Assembly (NCBI GenBank): GCA_014155875.1
Contig: JACEFZ010011666.1
Coordinates: forward strand, 73,501 to 137,500
Origin: Cepaea nemoralis
Lineage: Eukaryota > Mollusca > Gastropoda > Stylommatophora > Helicidae
Length of the DNA: 64,000 nucleotides
Direction of reading: 5' to 3'
Positions within the stretch are counted from its first letter, which is position 1. Every line of letters begins with the position of its first letter. Shown here piece after piece: positions 34,481 through 46,030 of this stretch. The notes beneath the pieces were generated by a model that saw only the letters and a list, made by a program, of their open reading frames with translations, did not search any database and had not been told where the DNA came from. A program made the translations under genes and the position numbers.

Positions 34481-34496
34481 CACACACACACACATG
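34395..34496. repeat. (AT)n and (CA)n microsatellite
   Basis: AT dinucleotides with a few GT/CA interruptions, ending in a short CA run, at the 5' edge of LINE-F. Confidence 0.93.
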
Positions 34497-34617
34497 CATA
34501 ATGAAGACACGAACAATATGTTGCACAGTTTAATGCCTGGATATAGCTGCATCTCGTCTGTTACATACTGCAGAAACTACACAAAATAAAATGCAGTAAG
34601 TAAATAAATTCTTCAAG

Positions 34618-34651
<34 letters not shown>

Positions 34652-34880
34652 TAGGAACCGACATGACAGCATTCGGGACAATCCCAATAAGCGCTCTGTT
34701 CCCATCCTCAGCAACCAACGAAGAGTTCCAACACTAGCACCTTCAAGCTGAAATATACACATATTCGCACAATAATTGCAATTGCCTCACACGGCAATTA
34801 TGATGATATATAAATATTATAATAACACATATTATTTATGATAGAATACGGATCGTCACGAAATCGTTCTCTGTTTGCAG
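34497..34880 (+). other. Intron upstream of exon 3, with (GATT)n
   Basis: Related to 8760-8945. A (GATT)n run covers about 34619-34651. The segment ends in a good acceptor, a pyrimidine-rich stretch and TTTGCAG at 34874-34880. Confidence 0.6.
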
Positions 34881-35006
34881 GATGTGATGTAAATGGGACA
34901 TGTTACCCGCTAGGAGAAACCCACTTCACAAACTGTTCAGTGTTGGCCTGTCACAGGTTTCCGAAGGGAGAGGAAACGCGCTATCAAGCAGTCATGAACA
35001 CAACGG
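34881..35006 (+). CDS. Exon 3 of a cysteine-rich VWC-like protein
   Basis: A 126-bp open segment between CTCTGTTTGCAG and GTAAGT (35007), phase 1 at both ends, with the best splice signals of the set. It encodes CDVNGTCYPLGETHFTNC then SVLAC, the spacing C-x5-C-x10-C-x4-C, followed by a charged tail. Two N-x-S/T sequons (NGT and NCS) and the Cys pattern fit a secreted protein. The Y-P-x-G-E-x-x-F strand is typical of VWC modules. A LINE begins only 30 bp after the donor. Confidence 0.72.
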
Positions 35007-35035
35007 GTAAGTGACATGAGCGTGTACAATTCTAA

Positions 35036-38000
35036 CAATCAACAGACCTACAACAATTGTTGGACTCTGTATAACAGAGAGTGCAAGGGAGGGACTCTCC
35101 TTGAATATCAAGAAAACAGTAACAATGGTGATATTAAAAAAAATGATGATATAAAAATGTGACATAGAAATAGAAGGGCAAGGTCTTAACCAAGTGTATA
35201 ATTTTAGATACCTAGGGGCATTTATAACAGATGGAAGTGTACAACAGAGATTAAGAGCAGAATAGGGCAAGCAAAAGCCGCATTTGAGAAAATGAAAGAT
35301 AAGTCACTATCACTGAATGTAAGAAAGATAGTGCTGAAATGTTATGTAGAACCACTTTTAGTTAGTTAGTTAGTTAGTCGATAGATCATCCTCGTTGCAC
35401 ATCGAACCATTCAGTCCATAAGTGATCGAATCCCCTCCTCAGCAAATCTCACAGCGTGTAGCGGCTAACGACACCAGTTCTGTGTTGGTTTATGAATCTT
35501 CTTTGGCTTCCTGTGTAGTGCTCTTGTTTGGCCACCCCTCTTTTGATTTTCTGTTCTCGCAGTCTGACCACGGTTGTAGATTCGCAGTCATCACTTGGTT
35601 CTCGCAAACATTCAGAATGTCAGCCTGGTCCATGGCGCGTCCGCTCTCCACCTTAGCCTTACCTGCGAGCTTGTCAGCCCGCTCATTTCCTTGTACTCCC
35701 GCATGCCCTGACACGAAGATGAAACTAATCTTTGTCAGTCGAGACCGCTCCAGAGACAGAAGCCACTCTCTTCGGATCCGACCCATCTCTATCCTCTTGA
35801 GCATGCTCATTGAGTCACTAAGGAAACATGCTCTATTGAATGTCTGTGTATCGTGCATGTTACTGCCATAACTTCCATAGTAAGGTTACTTGTGGTCTCA
35901 ACAAAAGCACCAGAGTCCTCCTTCACAATTCTCCCACGGCCTGAGCCGTGAAGGCCCTTGTGCTTCTCACATGTCGGACGACCGACCTATCTGTGTAGAT
36001 GACAGCATCACCGTCTAATGAATTCTCGAAAATTAACGCTTGTACTTCCGCCTCCACAGCAACCGGATTTTCTTGTCTGCATTTTCTGTCTAGTTGGATG
36101 CAAACTGAAAAAGGACGTACATAAATCTGTTGATACTTGTACCCACTGCTCGCAGGTTCTAAGTCCTCCAGTGAACACATGTGTTGAAGAATGTCTTCGG
36201 CTTGACCCATCCATGACCTTCCTCGTTTTTAATCTGCTTCCCGTCACCTTCCTAATTTCACTATGCAGTGGATGTTGTGTTTGCGTTAACTCTGAGGTGG
36301 GCACGTGCTCTGAAAATTTGTAGTTTGTCTTCAATGGTTGGAAAATCAAGAAGGCAGCGCCTCGCCCTGCATGCTGTATCTCTTGTACATCCAAGAATAA
36401 TGCGCATAGCTTCGTTGTGTATACTTTCCATCCTTTCTATCTGCTTACGTCTGAGAGTCAGGATTGCCATCGCATACTTAAAACAGACATGACCAGCCCC
36501 TCATATAGGAGGCATAAATGGCGCTGCTCACAGTTTGCTGCCGCCATCATCCACATCGCAGTCAACCCTGCTTGGCCTTTGTTATCACCTGGTCTATCTG
36601 CTTGTTATAAGCAAGGCTTCGATCAAACAGTATCCCCAGGTAATTTATTGCCTGCGTTCTATCCACGGTCTCTGAACACAGATTGACTGTTGGTGTTGGA
36701 GTGTTGACAATATGATTATTTAAAGAGAACTATGTCACTATTGCCTTTGTTTGCAGCCATGTTGACCATTGCCTCAGCTTCATCACACCAAGTACTGATG
36801 CGATTGAGTTCGGTCTCAGTTTCACAACAACCCAATATCTATCCTTACCCTGACGATGTACTAAAACATCGTAGGCATATGACCTCCCCGGTCCAGTGAT
36901 CTGTTCGCTGGTGATTCTCACTGTGTAGGCGTTGAACAGTACCGGAGATAATGGTGATCCCTGTGGTAGGCCAGGATATATTGTTGTTGGTTCCGAAGTC
37001 CAACTGCCACATCTAAAAACTACTTTCCGTTGGAAGAGGGCTGCGGCGATCCAACTAAGGAGGAACGGACTTATCTTGAGTTCAAGAAGCTGAAGCATTA
37101 TAAAATCCAATGGTACTATGTTGTACGCGTACTCAAGATCAATCGCTGCAGCAATGGTTTAAATGCCTGAGTGGAAATGCAGCAAAAACTGCTGCATTGG
37201 CCCAGGTTTATCTTTTGGGACGGTGCCCTCCCATGATAGGTGGGAAAACACCTTGCTTCTCTAGCTGGTATGATATTTTTCTGTCAATTAACTTCTCCAG
37301 CAGCTTGCCTATTGTATTCTACATGGTGATTACTCGATATCCCTGAATTATTGTGTGGTCTTTGCCAGGCTTTGGCAAGGGAATCAGCTGTGTAACCACT
37401 CCTCCTTGATGCTAGCACTTCCTATACTGTTGTTGTACATGTCTGCTAGATTCTCTAGCTCGTTGTCTTTACACCTATTGATGTCGCCATATCTTTGTTT
37501 TAATCGTCTAAACACAGCCTTGATTCTTTCACTGTCACTGTGTCTTCATCCGAAATGTTCCGGCACTTAACACCTGTCTGAGGTGACCTCCTTAGGAAGA
37601 TGTCGAACTCTCATGTCTGTCTGGTTTCTCTGCGCTAGATAGCGTTCGAGGAGGGCTTTGTCCTTGTTCTCGTCAGTCCTCTGCCAGATGAGGTCAGCAC
37701 CTTGGAAGTCAGAAATTCTCTTATTCTTGACTACCCCACTCATGCTTTTATATAGTCGCCAGAACAATTTCAGTGACTTGTTTGTGCCTAGTTTTTGACA
37801 TACCTCTGCCCATTTTTCACCTTTAACCATCTTAACCAGTTGTTTGAAATAGCTTATTTTTGTGTGCATCTCTCTGTCTAAGTGCATGTAGGGACCAGGA
37901 TGGGCAAATCTTGGCGTTTTACCATTTCCTTACAGCACTATGCTTATCCATCCAAGCCTTCTCCACCTCAGAATTCCATCACGGTGGCTGCGCCCAGATG

Positions 38001-38680
38001 TTTTTCCTGCCCTGAAACTTTCTGCGCTTGTCGAGCCTTAATTTACTCACCACATCTTGCCTATTACAGTCATACAGGAAAGTCTTGACCGCTGACTTGT
38101 GATGCCTAGTTCTGCTTTTCTCCACCAATATGCTGCAAGTGTGGTGGTCGCTGCCGTGGTACCCTACGACACCCCGTCTACACACTGTAGTGAGCGAAGG
38201 GGAAACCAGCGCCAGATCAATAGCACTGTCCTCATCACCTGGACGGCTTGCTGTCCTGAACCAGTTTTGCTGTATGCAGTGAATCTTGGAATGTAAATGA
38301 ACAAATTAAGAAGAAATTAGAAGCAACAGAGATGTGGTTCTTGAGACAAATGTTGCGAATTCCTTGGACTGCCAGAGAAACTAACAACGACTGTCTGAAA
38401 CAGGCTAATTAAATTAGAACATTATATACAACAATAAGAAAGAGACAAACATCTTTCTTCGGTCATGCGATGAGAAGAGAGACATTGGAGAACATCAAGA
38501 CAACTGGAAAGATCGAGAGGAAGAGAGGCAGAGGCAGACCAAGAGAAATTATGCTGGATGGATTAAGACTGTGGTATGGAGGAATATCAGCAGCAGAGTT
38601 GATCCAGAACACCAAAGACCGAGACATGTGGAGAGATATGAACGCCTACGCCAGCTGGCAGGCACTTGATGATGATGACT
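35036..38680 (+). mobile_element. LINE-A copy split by LINE-I, inside the intron after exon 3
   Basis: Two parts: 35036-35359 and 38258-38680. The first starts in the RT palm just after the catalytic motif (STDLQQL equivalent; ESAREGLSLNIKKTVTMV) and runs to the region before PVLLYGSE. The second continues PVLLYAVNLG with a one-base loss, FLRQMLRIPWTAR, and ends GKIERKRGRGRPREIMLDG and a (GAT)n tail. Its nearest relative here is the copy at 8.0-8.74 kb. ATTCTAA flanks it at 35029-35035 and 38681-38687, a probable 7-bp target-site duplication. Confidence 0.85.
35360..38257 (-). mobile_element. LINE-I copy 4, longest copy, nested in LINE-A
   Basis: A 2.9-kb minus-strand I-like LINE. From 5' (38257): the endonuclease C-terminus with VVGYHGSDHHTCSILVEKS (GSDHH catalytic motif), a linker (KLFWRLYKSMSGVV), RT (FLLSWIAAALFQRKVVFRC, PGLPQGSPLSPVLF, and a damaged YADD reading YAYDVLVHRQGKD), the post-RT region MHNEAMRIILGC-like, RNase H (FLSDSMSML, FVSGHAGVQGNERADKLAG), and a (TTAG)n tail at 35360-35377. 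It is broken in several places. GAACCACTTTT (35349-35359) and GAACCAGTTTT (38258-38268) flank it, a 10/11 target-site duplication. Confidence 0.88.
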
Positions 38681-38687
38681 ATTCTAA

Positions 38688-38876
38688 GGATAAGAGATAC
38701 TGATTAATATAACTTTAGAATTTGTAAAATGACATCCACACATGTATTATAGGAGTTTCCGACAAATGCATAAATGGCCTAAGTTCGTTGGTCAATATGA
38801 GATTAATTTCATGGTAAACTCAATATTTAGTTGACTGTAGTTATCTGTACATTCATTCATGTAGCCATCTGAAGTA
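38688..38876. other. Intron sequence after the nested LINEs
   Basis: Resumption of the intron downstream of exon 3. Nothing else seen. Confidence 0.5.
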
Positions 38877-39044
38877 AAGGAGGAGGAGAAACAGGTGGAG
38901 GAGGAGGAGGAGGAAGAAGAAGAAGAAGAAGAAGAAGAAGAAGAAGAAGAAGAAGAAGAAGAAGAAGAAGAAGAAGAAGAAAGAAGAAGGAGAAGAAGAA
39001 GAAGGAGAAGAAGAAGAAGAAGAAGATGATGATGATGATGGTGG

Positions 39045-39097
<53 letters not shown>

Positions 39098-39120
39098 TTT
39101 ATGATTATGAAGAAGAAGAA

Positions 39121-39186
<66 letters not shown>

Positions 39187-39301
39187 GGTTAGTATGTTGA
39201 TGATGATGATGATGATGATGATGATGACGATGAAGATGAAGAAGAAGAAGAAGAAGAAGAAGAAGAAGAAGAAGAAGAAGAAGAAAATAATGATGATGAT
39301 A

Positions 39302-39360
<59 letters not shown>

Positions 39361-39477
39361 GAAGAAGAAGAAGAAGAAGAAGAAGAAGAAGAAGAAGAAG
39401 AAGAAGAAGATGATGATGATGATGGTGGTGATGATGATAATGATGATGATGTTTATGATTATGAAGAAGAAGAAGAA

Positions 39478-39543
<66 letters not shown>

Positions 39544-39554
39544 GGTTATTATGT

Positions 39555-39587
<33 letters not shown>

Positions 39588-39671
39588 CGATGAAGATGAA
39601 GAAGAAGAAGAAGAAGAAGAAGAAGAAGAAGAAGAAGAAGAAGAAGAAGAAGAAGAAGAAGAAGAAGAAGA
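38877..39671. repeat. (AGG)(AAG)(ATG) trinucleotide arrays with higher-order duplication
   Basis: About 800 bp of AGG, GAA and GAT trinucleotides. Landmark strings (GTTTATGATTATGAAG at 39097 and 39451; GAAGGTTA.TATGTTGATG at 39184 and 39541) recur with a ~355-bp period, showing a larger duplication. Long poly-Leu, poly-His, poly-Phe and poly-Met frames in this area are artefacts. Confidence 0.95.
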
Positions 39672-40277
39672 ATATTTTTGCACTCTCTGTCTTCACCTAA
39701 TAGATCATCTGCCTGGCGTCGGTTATGATGTCTCATCACAACAGTCTGTCACATGTAGTGCCAATTAACCCTGATACAGTTATTTCACTATGCCACGATG
39801 TCAAAATGCCCCGTTCTTCTTCTGCCTTTCCATTTACCGGTTGCTACGATTTACTCCACTGTCCCTTCTTGTGACGTACAAAACAAAACAATTTTGATTA
39901 TCCTGTTAAGATGCCAGTACCCCGTTAACCTTGTAAGATAATCTCTTTAATAAAATCTTCACTACACTTTTCACACGTCCACGATGTTAAACCACATCCC
40001 GGAAACCACGACATCATTCCTCTTGAGTCCTATAAATTAACGATTCTCTCCACAAATCACAACGGGCTCAATACAGCTCTTAAGTACGCGTTGATTCACC
40101 TCGTTTGACAAAGTATAGTCCAGGAAATGTTCATCATATTGTTAGCTGTGCTATTGCTTGCGCTATTCCTTATTTAACTTCCTTAATTCATCTTCTATCT
40201 GCTGCTGTTAGTACAAATCAATACAATAATACATGACTTGTTTCTGCACCATGCAATAATGTATTTGACACTTGGTT

Positions 40278-40326
<49 letters not shown>

Positions 40327-40370
40327 CTAACTTACACACTGAGTTAATTCAGCTTATATGTGTCGCTCAG
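39672..40370 (+). other. Intron flank upstream of exon 4
   Basis: Similar to 59000-59326 (TAGTGCCAATTAACCCTGAT versus TACTGCCAATTAACCGTGAT) and to 10613-10899. Contains a (GAT)n run at 40277-40322. No other gene. Confidence 0.65.
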
Positions 40371-40490
40371 GTTGCAAAGTTGAGGACACATGTCTTCCCG
40401 AGCATTCCGTCCACTATACGAACAGCTGCGATCTATATGTCTGTACCAGAACATCTAAACTCACCGTGACCCTTGTGTTTCAGAAAAAAA
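40371..40490 (+). CDS. Exon 4 of a cysteine-rich VWC-like protein
   Basis: A 120-bp open segment after GCTCAG (to 40370) and before GTATGT (40491), phase 1 at both ends. It encodes GCKVEDTCLPEHSVHYTNSC then DLYVC and ends LVFQKK. Spacing is C-x5-C-x11-C-x4-C, the same as exons 1 and 5. The end VFQ is shared by all three. Its closest relative is exon 5. Confidence 0.7.
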
Positions 40491-41811
40491 GTATGTCAGA
40501 GTGTATTTTGTCTACAACAACATCTAAAACATCATCTTCAACACATTATGAACCGACTTGCCTTGACGATGATGTTTCCACACATAAAATATTGTTTATT
40601 TGCTTATATCTTCGATATCATCATGTATCTATTCTCGTTGTTTACTTCTTTAGTATTCCCCATACGTTTTCCTGTTATTACATTGTCTTCCTATTTTTAT
40701 TTTCTCATAATGAAGCCAAAATGTTGAACTCCTATTTTTTGTATGTGTGTAAAGTCTAAGCCTTTTTTTCAAATTAATTAGATTTCGCATTGTGGCTGTG
40801 TAGCGAGGTCTTTGAAAGTAGAGAGAAACTCCCCGTATAAAGTTGAAGACCGACAATTGTGAACATCTACCCACTGAATGAAGAGAAAACAGAGTCAGCT
40901 CGTTTGGTTCTAGGTGGTAAATATACCGGTGCCAATAGAAATCTACTCTCTTTACAGTGTCCCAGGAAACAGGAAGGCAAATTCTGGAAGTTGTAAACAA
41001 GATACTAGACAACAGACCTAATTAACCCCGCTATACTACTCCTGCATAGAAAATGAACCCCCAGTAACTCACTCGTATTACACTATGATAGAGACACACA
41101 CTATTTAAAATAACTTTCTTCCTAACTAAGTTTGACTCACAAGCTAAACGCTTTGGATTTAAAAGGCAATAAACTTCAAGTTTGCATAGTTTGTGATCTT
41201 CTCTGATACAGATATGACGGTTTTATAAAATAATAAGCTGTTCCAAAAAGAGAGAAAGAAAAACACAATATCTAGAAGAGAATAAGGATTGTTAAGATTG
41301 TCCTAGAGCTCTTTCGCGTTTAAACATTTAAATAGTCATTTATAATCTGTGGACAAGCTAAAATCAGTAGCTTGGTGGTGTTAGATCTGGGACGTAGATT
41401 TGGTACTCAGCTCCTCAATGAATTTCCAGCGATGAATACCTGAAGTTTCCTCCACGGTCCTTAATCTGTTCGTTCTCAAAGATGGCTGTACAAAATACTT
41501 CATTGTGAGATGTCTCGTTTAAAAGATTATCAATGAAATACCAACAGATGCCAGGTGCGGCTTTACATACAATGCCAATGCCGTCTAACGTTACTAGGCA
41601 GTAAAAATGCATGATTATATTGCGGCGCAAGAAATGGAAGTAGAACAGTAAAGTTGATCACTGGGAAAGGCGCAGACCCGCTATGTTACTGAATGTCACA
41701 CGTAGCGCATAGTAACATCTCAATCTGTACTTTTATGACAACTCCAGAAAAAAAAGAAATATAACGCTCAAAGGGCAACAACCATCAGCTCACAAAGAAT
41801 ACTAGTCTAAT

Positions 41812-41842
<31 letters not shown>

Positions 41843-41845
41843 CAC

Positions 41846-41892
<47 letters not shown>

Positions 41893-42319
41893 TACATGCA
41901 TACATACATATTCCTTGTTGTAAGTCGATAATGAGGCAGCGAATTTATAAACGATTTTGCCCATTTGTAAACTGCTCACTCCTCACGAGCCTTAAAAACG
42001 GTATTATTTAAGCGTCTGAGCTACATTTTGACTGTCTCCACTATTTTACTTGCATGTTATAATATAATATATGTCTATTAAGGAGCTTGATCTACGGGTT
42101 GGCTGTATTTACACTCTTACCTGCACGTTATAAAATAAGATCTCTCACTTAGTGGCTTTCTCTTGTAATAATACGTCATTCTACGCAAAACTCATTTCTC
42201 TTCATTTGTGATTTTTTCTGAATGCTGTAAATTGCCTACTGTATTATTGTTCAACTTTATGAATTGTCATCTGTATTATTGTTGAACAGTGTAAAAGTTA
42301 CTCGTGTGTAAGATAACTG
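40491..42319. other. Intron and unrecognised sequence, with (CA)n
   Basis: 40491-40800 repeats the downstream flank of exons 1 and 5. From 40800 to 42319 no gene is supported; a (CA)n run covers about 41812-41890. A 71-codon minus-strand frame at 41415-41630 has no recognised motif. Confidence 0.55.
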
Positions 42320-42322
42320 TTA

Positions 42323-43940
42323 ATGTCAACATTAAACGAATGTATAGAAGCTGGAAAAGATCTAGGATATAATGGCGACAAATTAGAACAATGGGCAGAG
42401 AAAAGGTACAAAGAGACAAAAGATGCAAAAAAAAAAAAAAAGAACGTGTACGAGAATGATTGCATCAAAAAGAGCTAGCGGAGTTAGGGGAAGCTAACAA
42501 GTTAAAACAACTAGAGTTGGCTGAAGCAACTAAACTGAAGGAGCTAACAGATATCACTAAACTGAAAGAATTGGCGGAAGCGATTTAACTTAAACAGTTA
42601 GAAATTGAGGCACAGAATCAGTTAAAAATGAAGGAACTGGAGATATAGTTCCATGTGCACATTGCAGCTACAAAGTTGAAAAGTAGAGAAGAGGAAAGTA
42701 AGTATAGCAAATAAAAAGGCACAGTAAAACCCTTCTGCCAAGGTGATTCAATTTCTGCATGGACCGAAATTGTAGAGTTTCAGTTAAGTTCCAAGCAATA
42801 CCAAGGGAACACTGGGCCATGATATAAATGAAGAACTTGTCCAGGGAGCCCTTACAGGTAATAGAGTCGATTCCCCAAGAATTAAGGAATGACTATGCTT
42901 ATATTCATCATCGTATTATGTAGCATTTTCTTTTAAATGCCCCAGGGTATCAAGTTCAGTTTTCGAAGTTGAAACCTAAAAGCAATGAAACCTTCATTAA
43001 CTACGTCTCTCACGTCCAAGACGTATACAATAAGTGGCTGAACGCTGCAAAGATCAATAAGAATTACGAAAAACTTAGGGATTTAATGATTATGGACAAA
43101 ATTATTTCAACCATCCCAAGTCCCTTTGCCAAATTCTTACAGCAAGCTGATGTAGATTCTTTAGAGCAGTTAGAGAAACGGGGGTCAGCTTATTTTTCTT
43201 CGAATAGGGACATATTTAAAGTTAACCTAGAAGAGAGTGAGATAGTGGCAGTTGCCAACATTAAACCCCAAAAACCATTCAAAATTAGGGACAAGCAAAA
43301 ACCCAATCTACCAAAGTGTCCATACTGTGGATTTGCTCACCCTCAGTTCGAAATGTGTGACCGTAACCCGAACTATCCATCTCATCTAGAGATGATGATA
43401 AAGAAACAGCAGAGTAAGAGAGAAACCTACAGAGGTGCTGTTAAATGCTACTTTTGCAAATCTTTCGAGCACTATAGTTCACGTTCTAGGGGACGACAGA
43501 GATTGAGAGCAGTAAATGCGGTGCTTGTTGACTCATCAAGTGAAAGTGAATGTAAGCAAGGAGAAATGCGAGAGTGTGAAGAAAATGTGGTAGCAGCTAT
43601 TGATGTACCTAATTACGATAGATGTGCAAGTTGTTATCAGTTTCATAAAGACGGAGTACAGAAATACGGGCACACCGTAGCTTGTTCAAGTGAAAACGCA
43701 AACGCAGCAGTTGCCTCCAAAGGCAAACTAGAGTTCCACTATGGAATGGTGAATGATAAGCGTTGCCAACTCTTGGTCGATAGCGGCAGTACCTTGATCG
43801 GTCTAAGAAAGGAACTGGCTAAGCCAGAAGACTACACTGGCGAGTTCGTGAATTGCCGAACTTTTTCAGGCAATATAGAGAGGTACCCACTCGCCACTGC
43901 TCGTTTAAATACTCCTTTCATAACCGGCATATATACGTGA
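42323..43940 (+). pseudogene. Gypsy element 2: gag and protease
   Basis: Gag starts at ATG 42323 (MSTLNECIEAGKDLGYNG, LEQWAEKRYKE), then shifts frame in an A tract (42428-42442) and continues as a Leu/Lys/Glu coiled coil (KLKQLELAEATKLKELTD) with stops. The frame at 42969-43940 has a SCAN-like helical region (FINYVSHVQDVYNKWL), a CPYCGFAHPQFEMC finger, and a second CYFCKSFEHYSS in which the last Cys of a CCHC knuckle is Ser. The protease motif is LLVDSGSTLIGL with the catalytic D-S-G. It ends in a stop at 43938-43940, soon after the protease core. Confidence 0.82.
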
Positions 43941-43983
43941 GCGATCTTGCATAACACGTGTATAGATCTGATAATCAGGTTGT

Positions 43984-44528
43984 TTGCCAGAAGTGAAGAA
44001 ATGTACCACGAATGAAATAAAAGCCTGGAGAGAAGCCTATTCCAATAAGGCTATTGCTGTAACTAGGTCTGAAACAAACAGACAACAAGACGACCTACAG
44101 AAAGAAATGTTCTATCTCACTTCACCTTGTGGTACACTAGAGAAAACCACCACAGAAGAGTGTAGAAATGCGCAACGCGCCGAGCCATCAGTGTCATCCT
44201 ATTTTAAATTTAAAGGTGCAAAAACCTTACACCTTGAACCTGAACAGGGGGTTCTATTACTTTACCTGATAAGAGTGACTTATTATTAACATCATGGCAA
44301 GGGCCATTCAAAGTAGTGAGAAAAGTATCTAATGTTGACTATGAAATATCACTGAACAACAAACTCAAGATATTCCATATCAACATGCTCAAACCATACT
44401 ACTCTAGAGAAGAACAACAGATAGAAGAAGAGGACAGTGCAACCACAGCAACCAACCAGACAGAAGACGACACAGTGCAACCACAGCAACAAACCAGACA
44501 GAAGACGAACACGGTGCAACTAAAATAA
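43984..44528 (+). pseudogene. Gypsy element 2: integrase C-terminal remnant
   Basis: After a fragment of unknown role (43984-44250), the stretch 44255-44410 reads LLLTSWQGPFKVVRKVSNVD and KLKIFHINMLKPYY. The W-x-GPF-x-V strand and HINMLK-x-Y end are typical of gypsy integrase C-termini. The zinc-binding and catalytic DDE domains are gone. A Gln/Thr-rich linker follows to 44528. This lies directly upstream of RT, which fixes the domain order. Confidence 0.78.
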
Positions 44529-44596
44529 TCAACCAGACAGAGGACGATGACATTGAACTACCAGTACCGACAGTAGAAACTACAACGACGATTAAC

Positions 44597-46030
44597 AGCA
44601 TACATCTAGCACCGAAAATGACAGACGAACAAAAACAACAGACAATAGCATTACTGACAGAATACAAACAAATTTTTTCAGACATTCCAGGTAGGACAGA
44701 CAGGATACAACACTCCATCATTCTCTCTGACTATACTCCAATTAAATGTCGACCCTATTCCATCCCTCTAAACTGTAGAGATAATCTTGACAAGGAAATT
44801 CTTAGTCTTGAATCTTCTGGGATAATTCAGAAATCCCAATCAGAATATTCCTTTCCCACAATCTTAGTGAAAAAGAAGGATTCCACTACCAGACTCTGCG
44901 TCGACTACAGAAAACTTAATTCAGTGACGAAGACAGTCTCAGAACCTATTCCTTCCTGTGACGATCTGAACTTAAACATGTCACATTTTACCATATTTTC
45001 AAAACTTGACCTAACCAAAGGCTATTGGCAAATTCCTATGCATAAAGATTCCATCCATCTTACTGCCTTTGCAACATCTTTAGGTCTTTACGAGTGGCGT
45101 TTTCTTCCTTTTGACCTTCGCAATGCGCCTGCAACTTTTGTCAGTCTTACAAGGGATCTTTTGCATGGATGAACAAATACAACAAATACCAAAACCTATA
45201 TAGACGACATGTGTATACATACAACACACTGGACTACACACATACAAACCTTAAGACAGTTCTTCGAAAGAATTAAGTTGTTTTGACTTACAGTCAACCA
45301 GCCAAAGTGGAGTTGGCACTGGAGGAGATAGATTTCCTAGGCCATACTATATCAAAGGGCCACTTGAAAAGTGACGATAAAATTGTAACCAAAATTTTGA
45401 ACCTCACTATGCCGACCACCAAGAAACAAGTGAGAAGTTTGGTTGGTTTAGTTAATTACTACAACATATTTATTCCTAATTTGGCTCAGATTGCTAGTGT
45501 ATTTTCTGATTTATTGAAATTGAATTCAAAAATAAATGTACAAGATGCTACTTTAATCAGCGCAATGTCAAAATTGAAATATCATTTCAGCAATATCCCT
45601 ATTTTAAAATTACCTAACCCATTATTACAATATATTCTTAGGACTGACGCGAGCACTTCTACCATTTCTGGCGTGCTCCTTCAGTAATATGAGGGAATCC
45701 TCCATCCAGTATTGTATGTGAGTCGCAAGCTCACCCCAACAGAATCCAAATACGACATTTCTCAGTTGGAAGCACTTGCGATTGTATATTGCGTGAGTAA
45801 ACTGCATAGATTTCTGACAGGAACACACTTTGTCGTGGAGACTGACAACTCTCCGTTGTTAGCTATGCAAACAGGGATGCCAAAGAATAACAGGATTTAC
45901 CGCTGGTCACTGATACTGCAGAACTATTCTTTTCTGTAAGACACATTAAGGGAAGCAACAATACGTTAGCAGACTTGCTAACCAGACCTCTAGACTTTGA
46001 AGTGTGTCAGAAGAACGACGACGTGACATC
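44597..46030 (+). pseudogene. Gypsy element 2: reverse transcriptase and RNase H
   Basis: RT reads RLCVDYRKLNSVTK, FSKLDLTKGYWQIP, LPFDLRNAPATF (G to D in the usual LPFGL), and after a TGA at 45170 the catalytic TYIDDMCIHT. Frame is lost near 45280 and then runs FLGHTISKGHL, LVNYYNIFIPN. RNase H has RTDASTSTISGVLLQ, an in-frame TAA at 45685, YVSRKLTP, LEALAIVY, VETDNSPLL with the catalytic Asp, and a last part (LADLLTRP) after a frameshift near 45940. Upstream of 44618 the frame is open to the Gln/Thr-rich linker, so the Met at 44618 is probably not the true start. Confidence 0.85.

Noticed and set aside
38792..39739. Long frames of poly-Leu/His, poly-Phe/Ile and poly-Met/Lys
   Set aside because: Trinucleotide repeats read in three frames; not proteins.
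41415..41630. 71-codon minus-strand frame with four Cys
   Set aside because: No splice context, homologue or motif recognised; does not fit the plus-strand exon pattern.
42969..46030. Intact virus-like gag-pol gene
   Set aside because: Stops, frameshifts and loss of the integrase core show a dead LTR retrotransposon; no envelope-like frame was seen.
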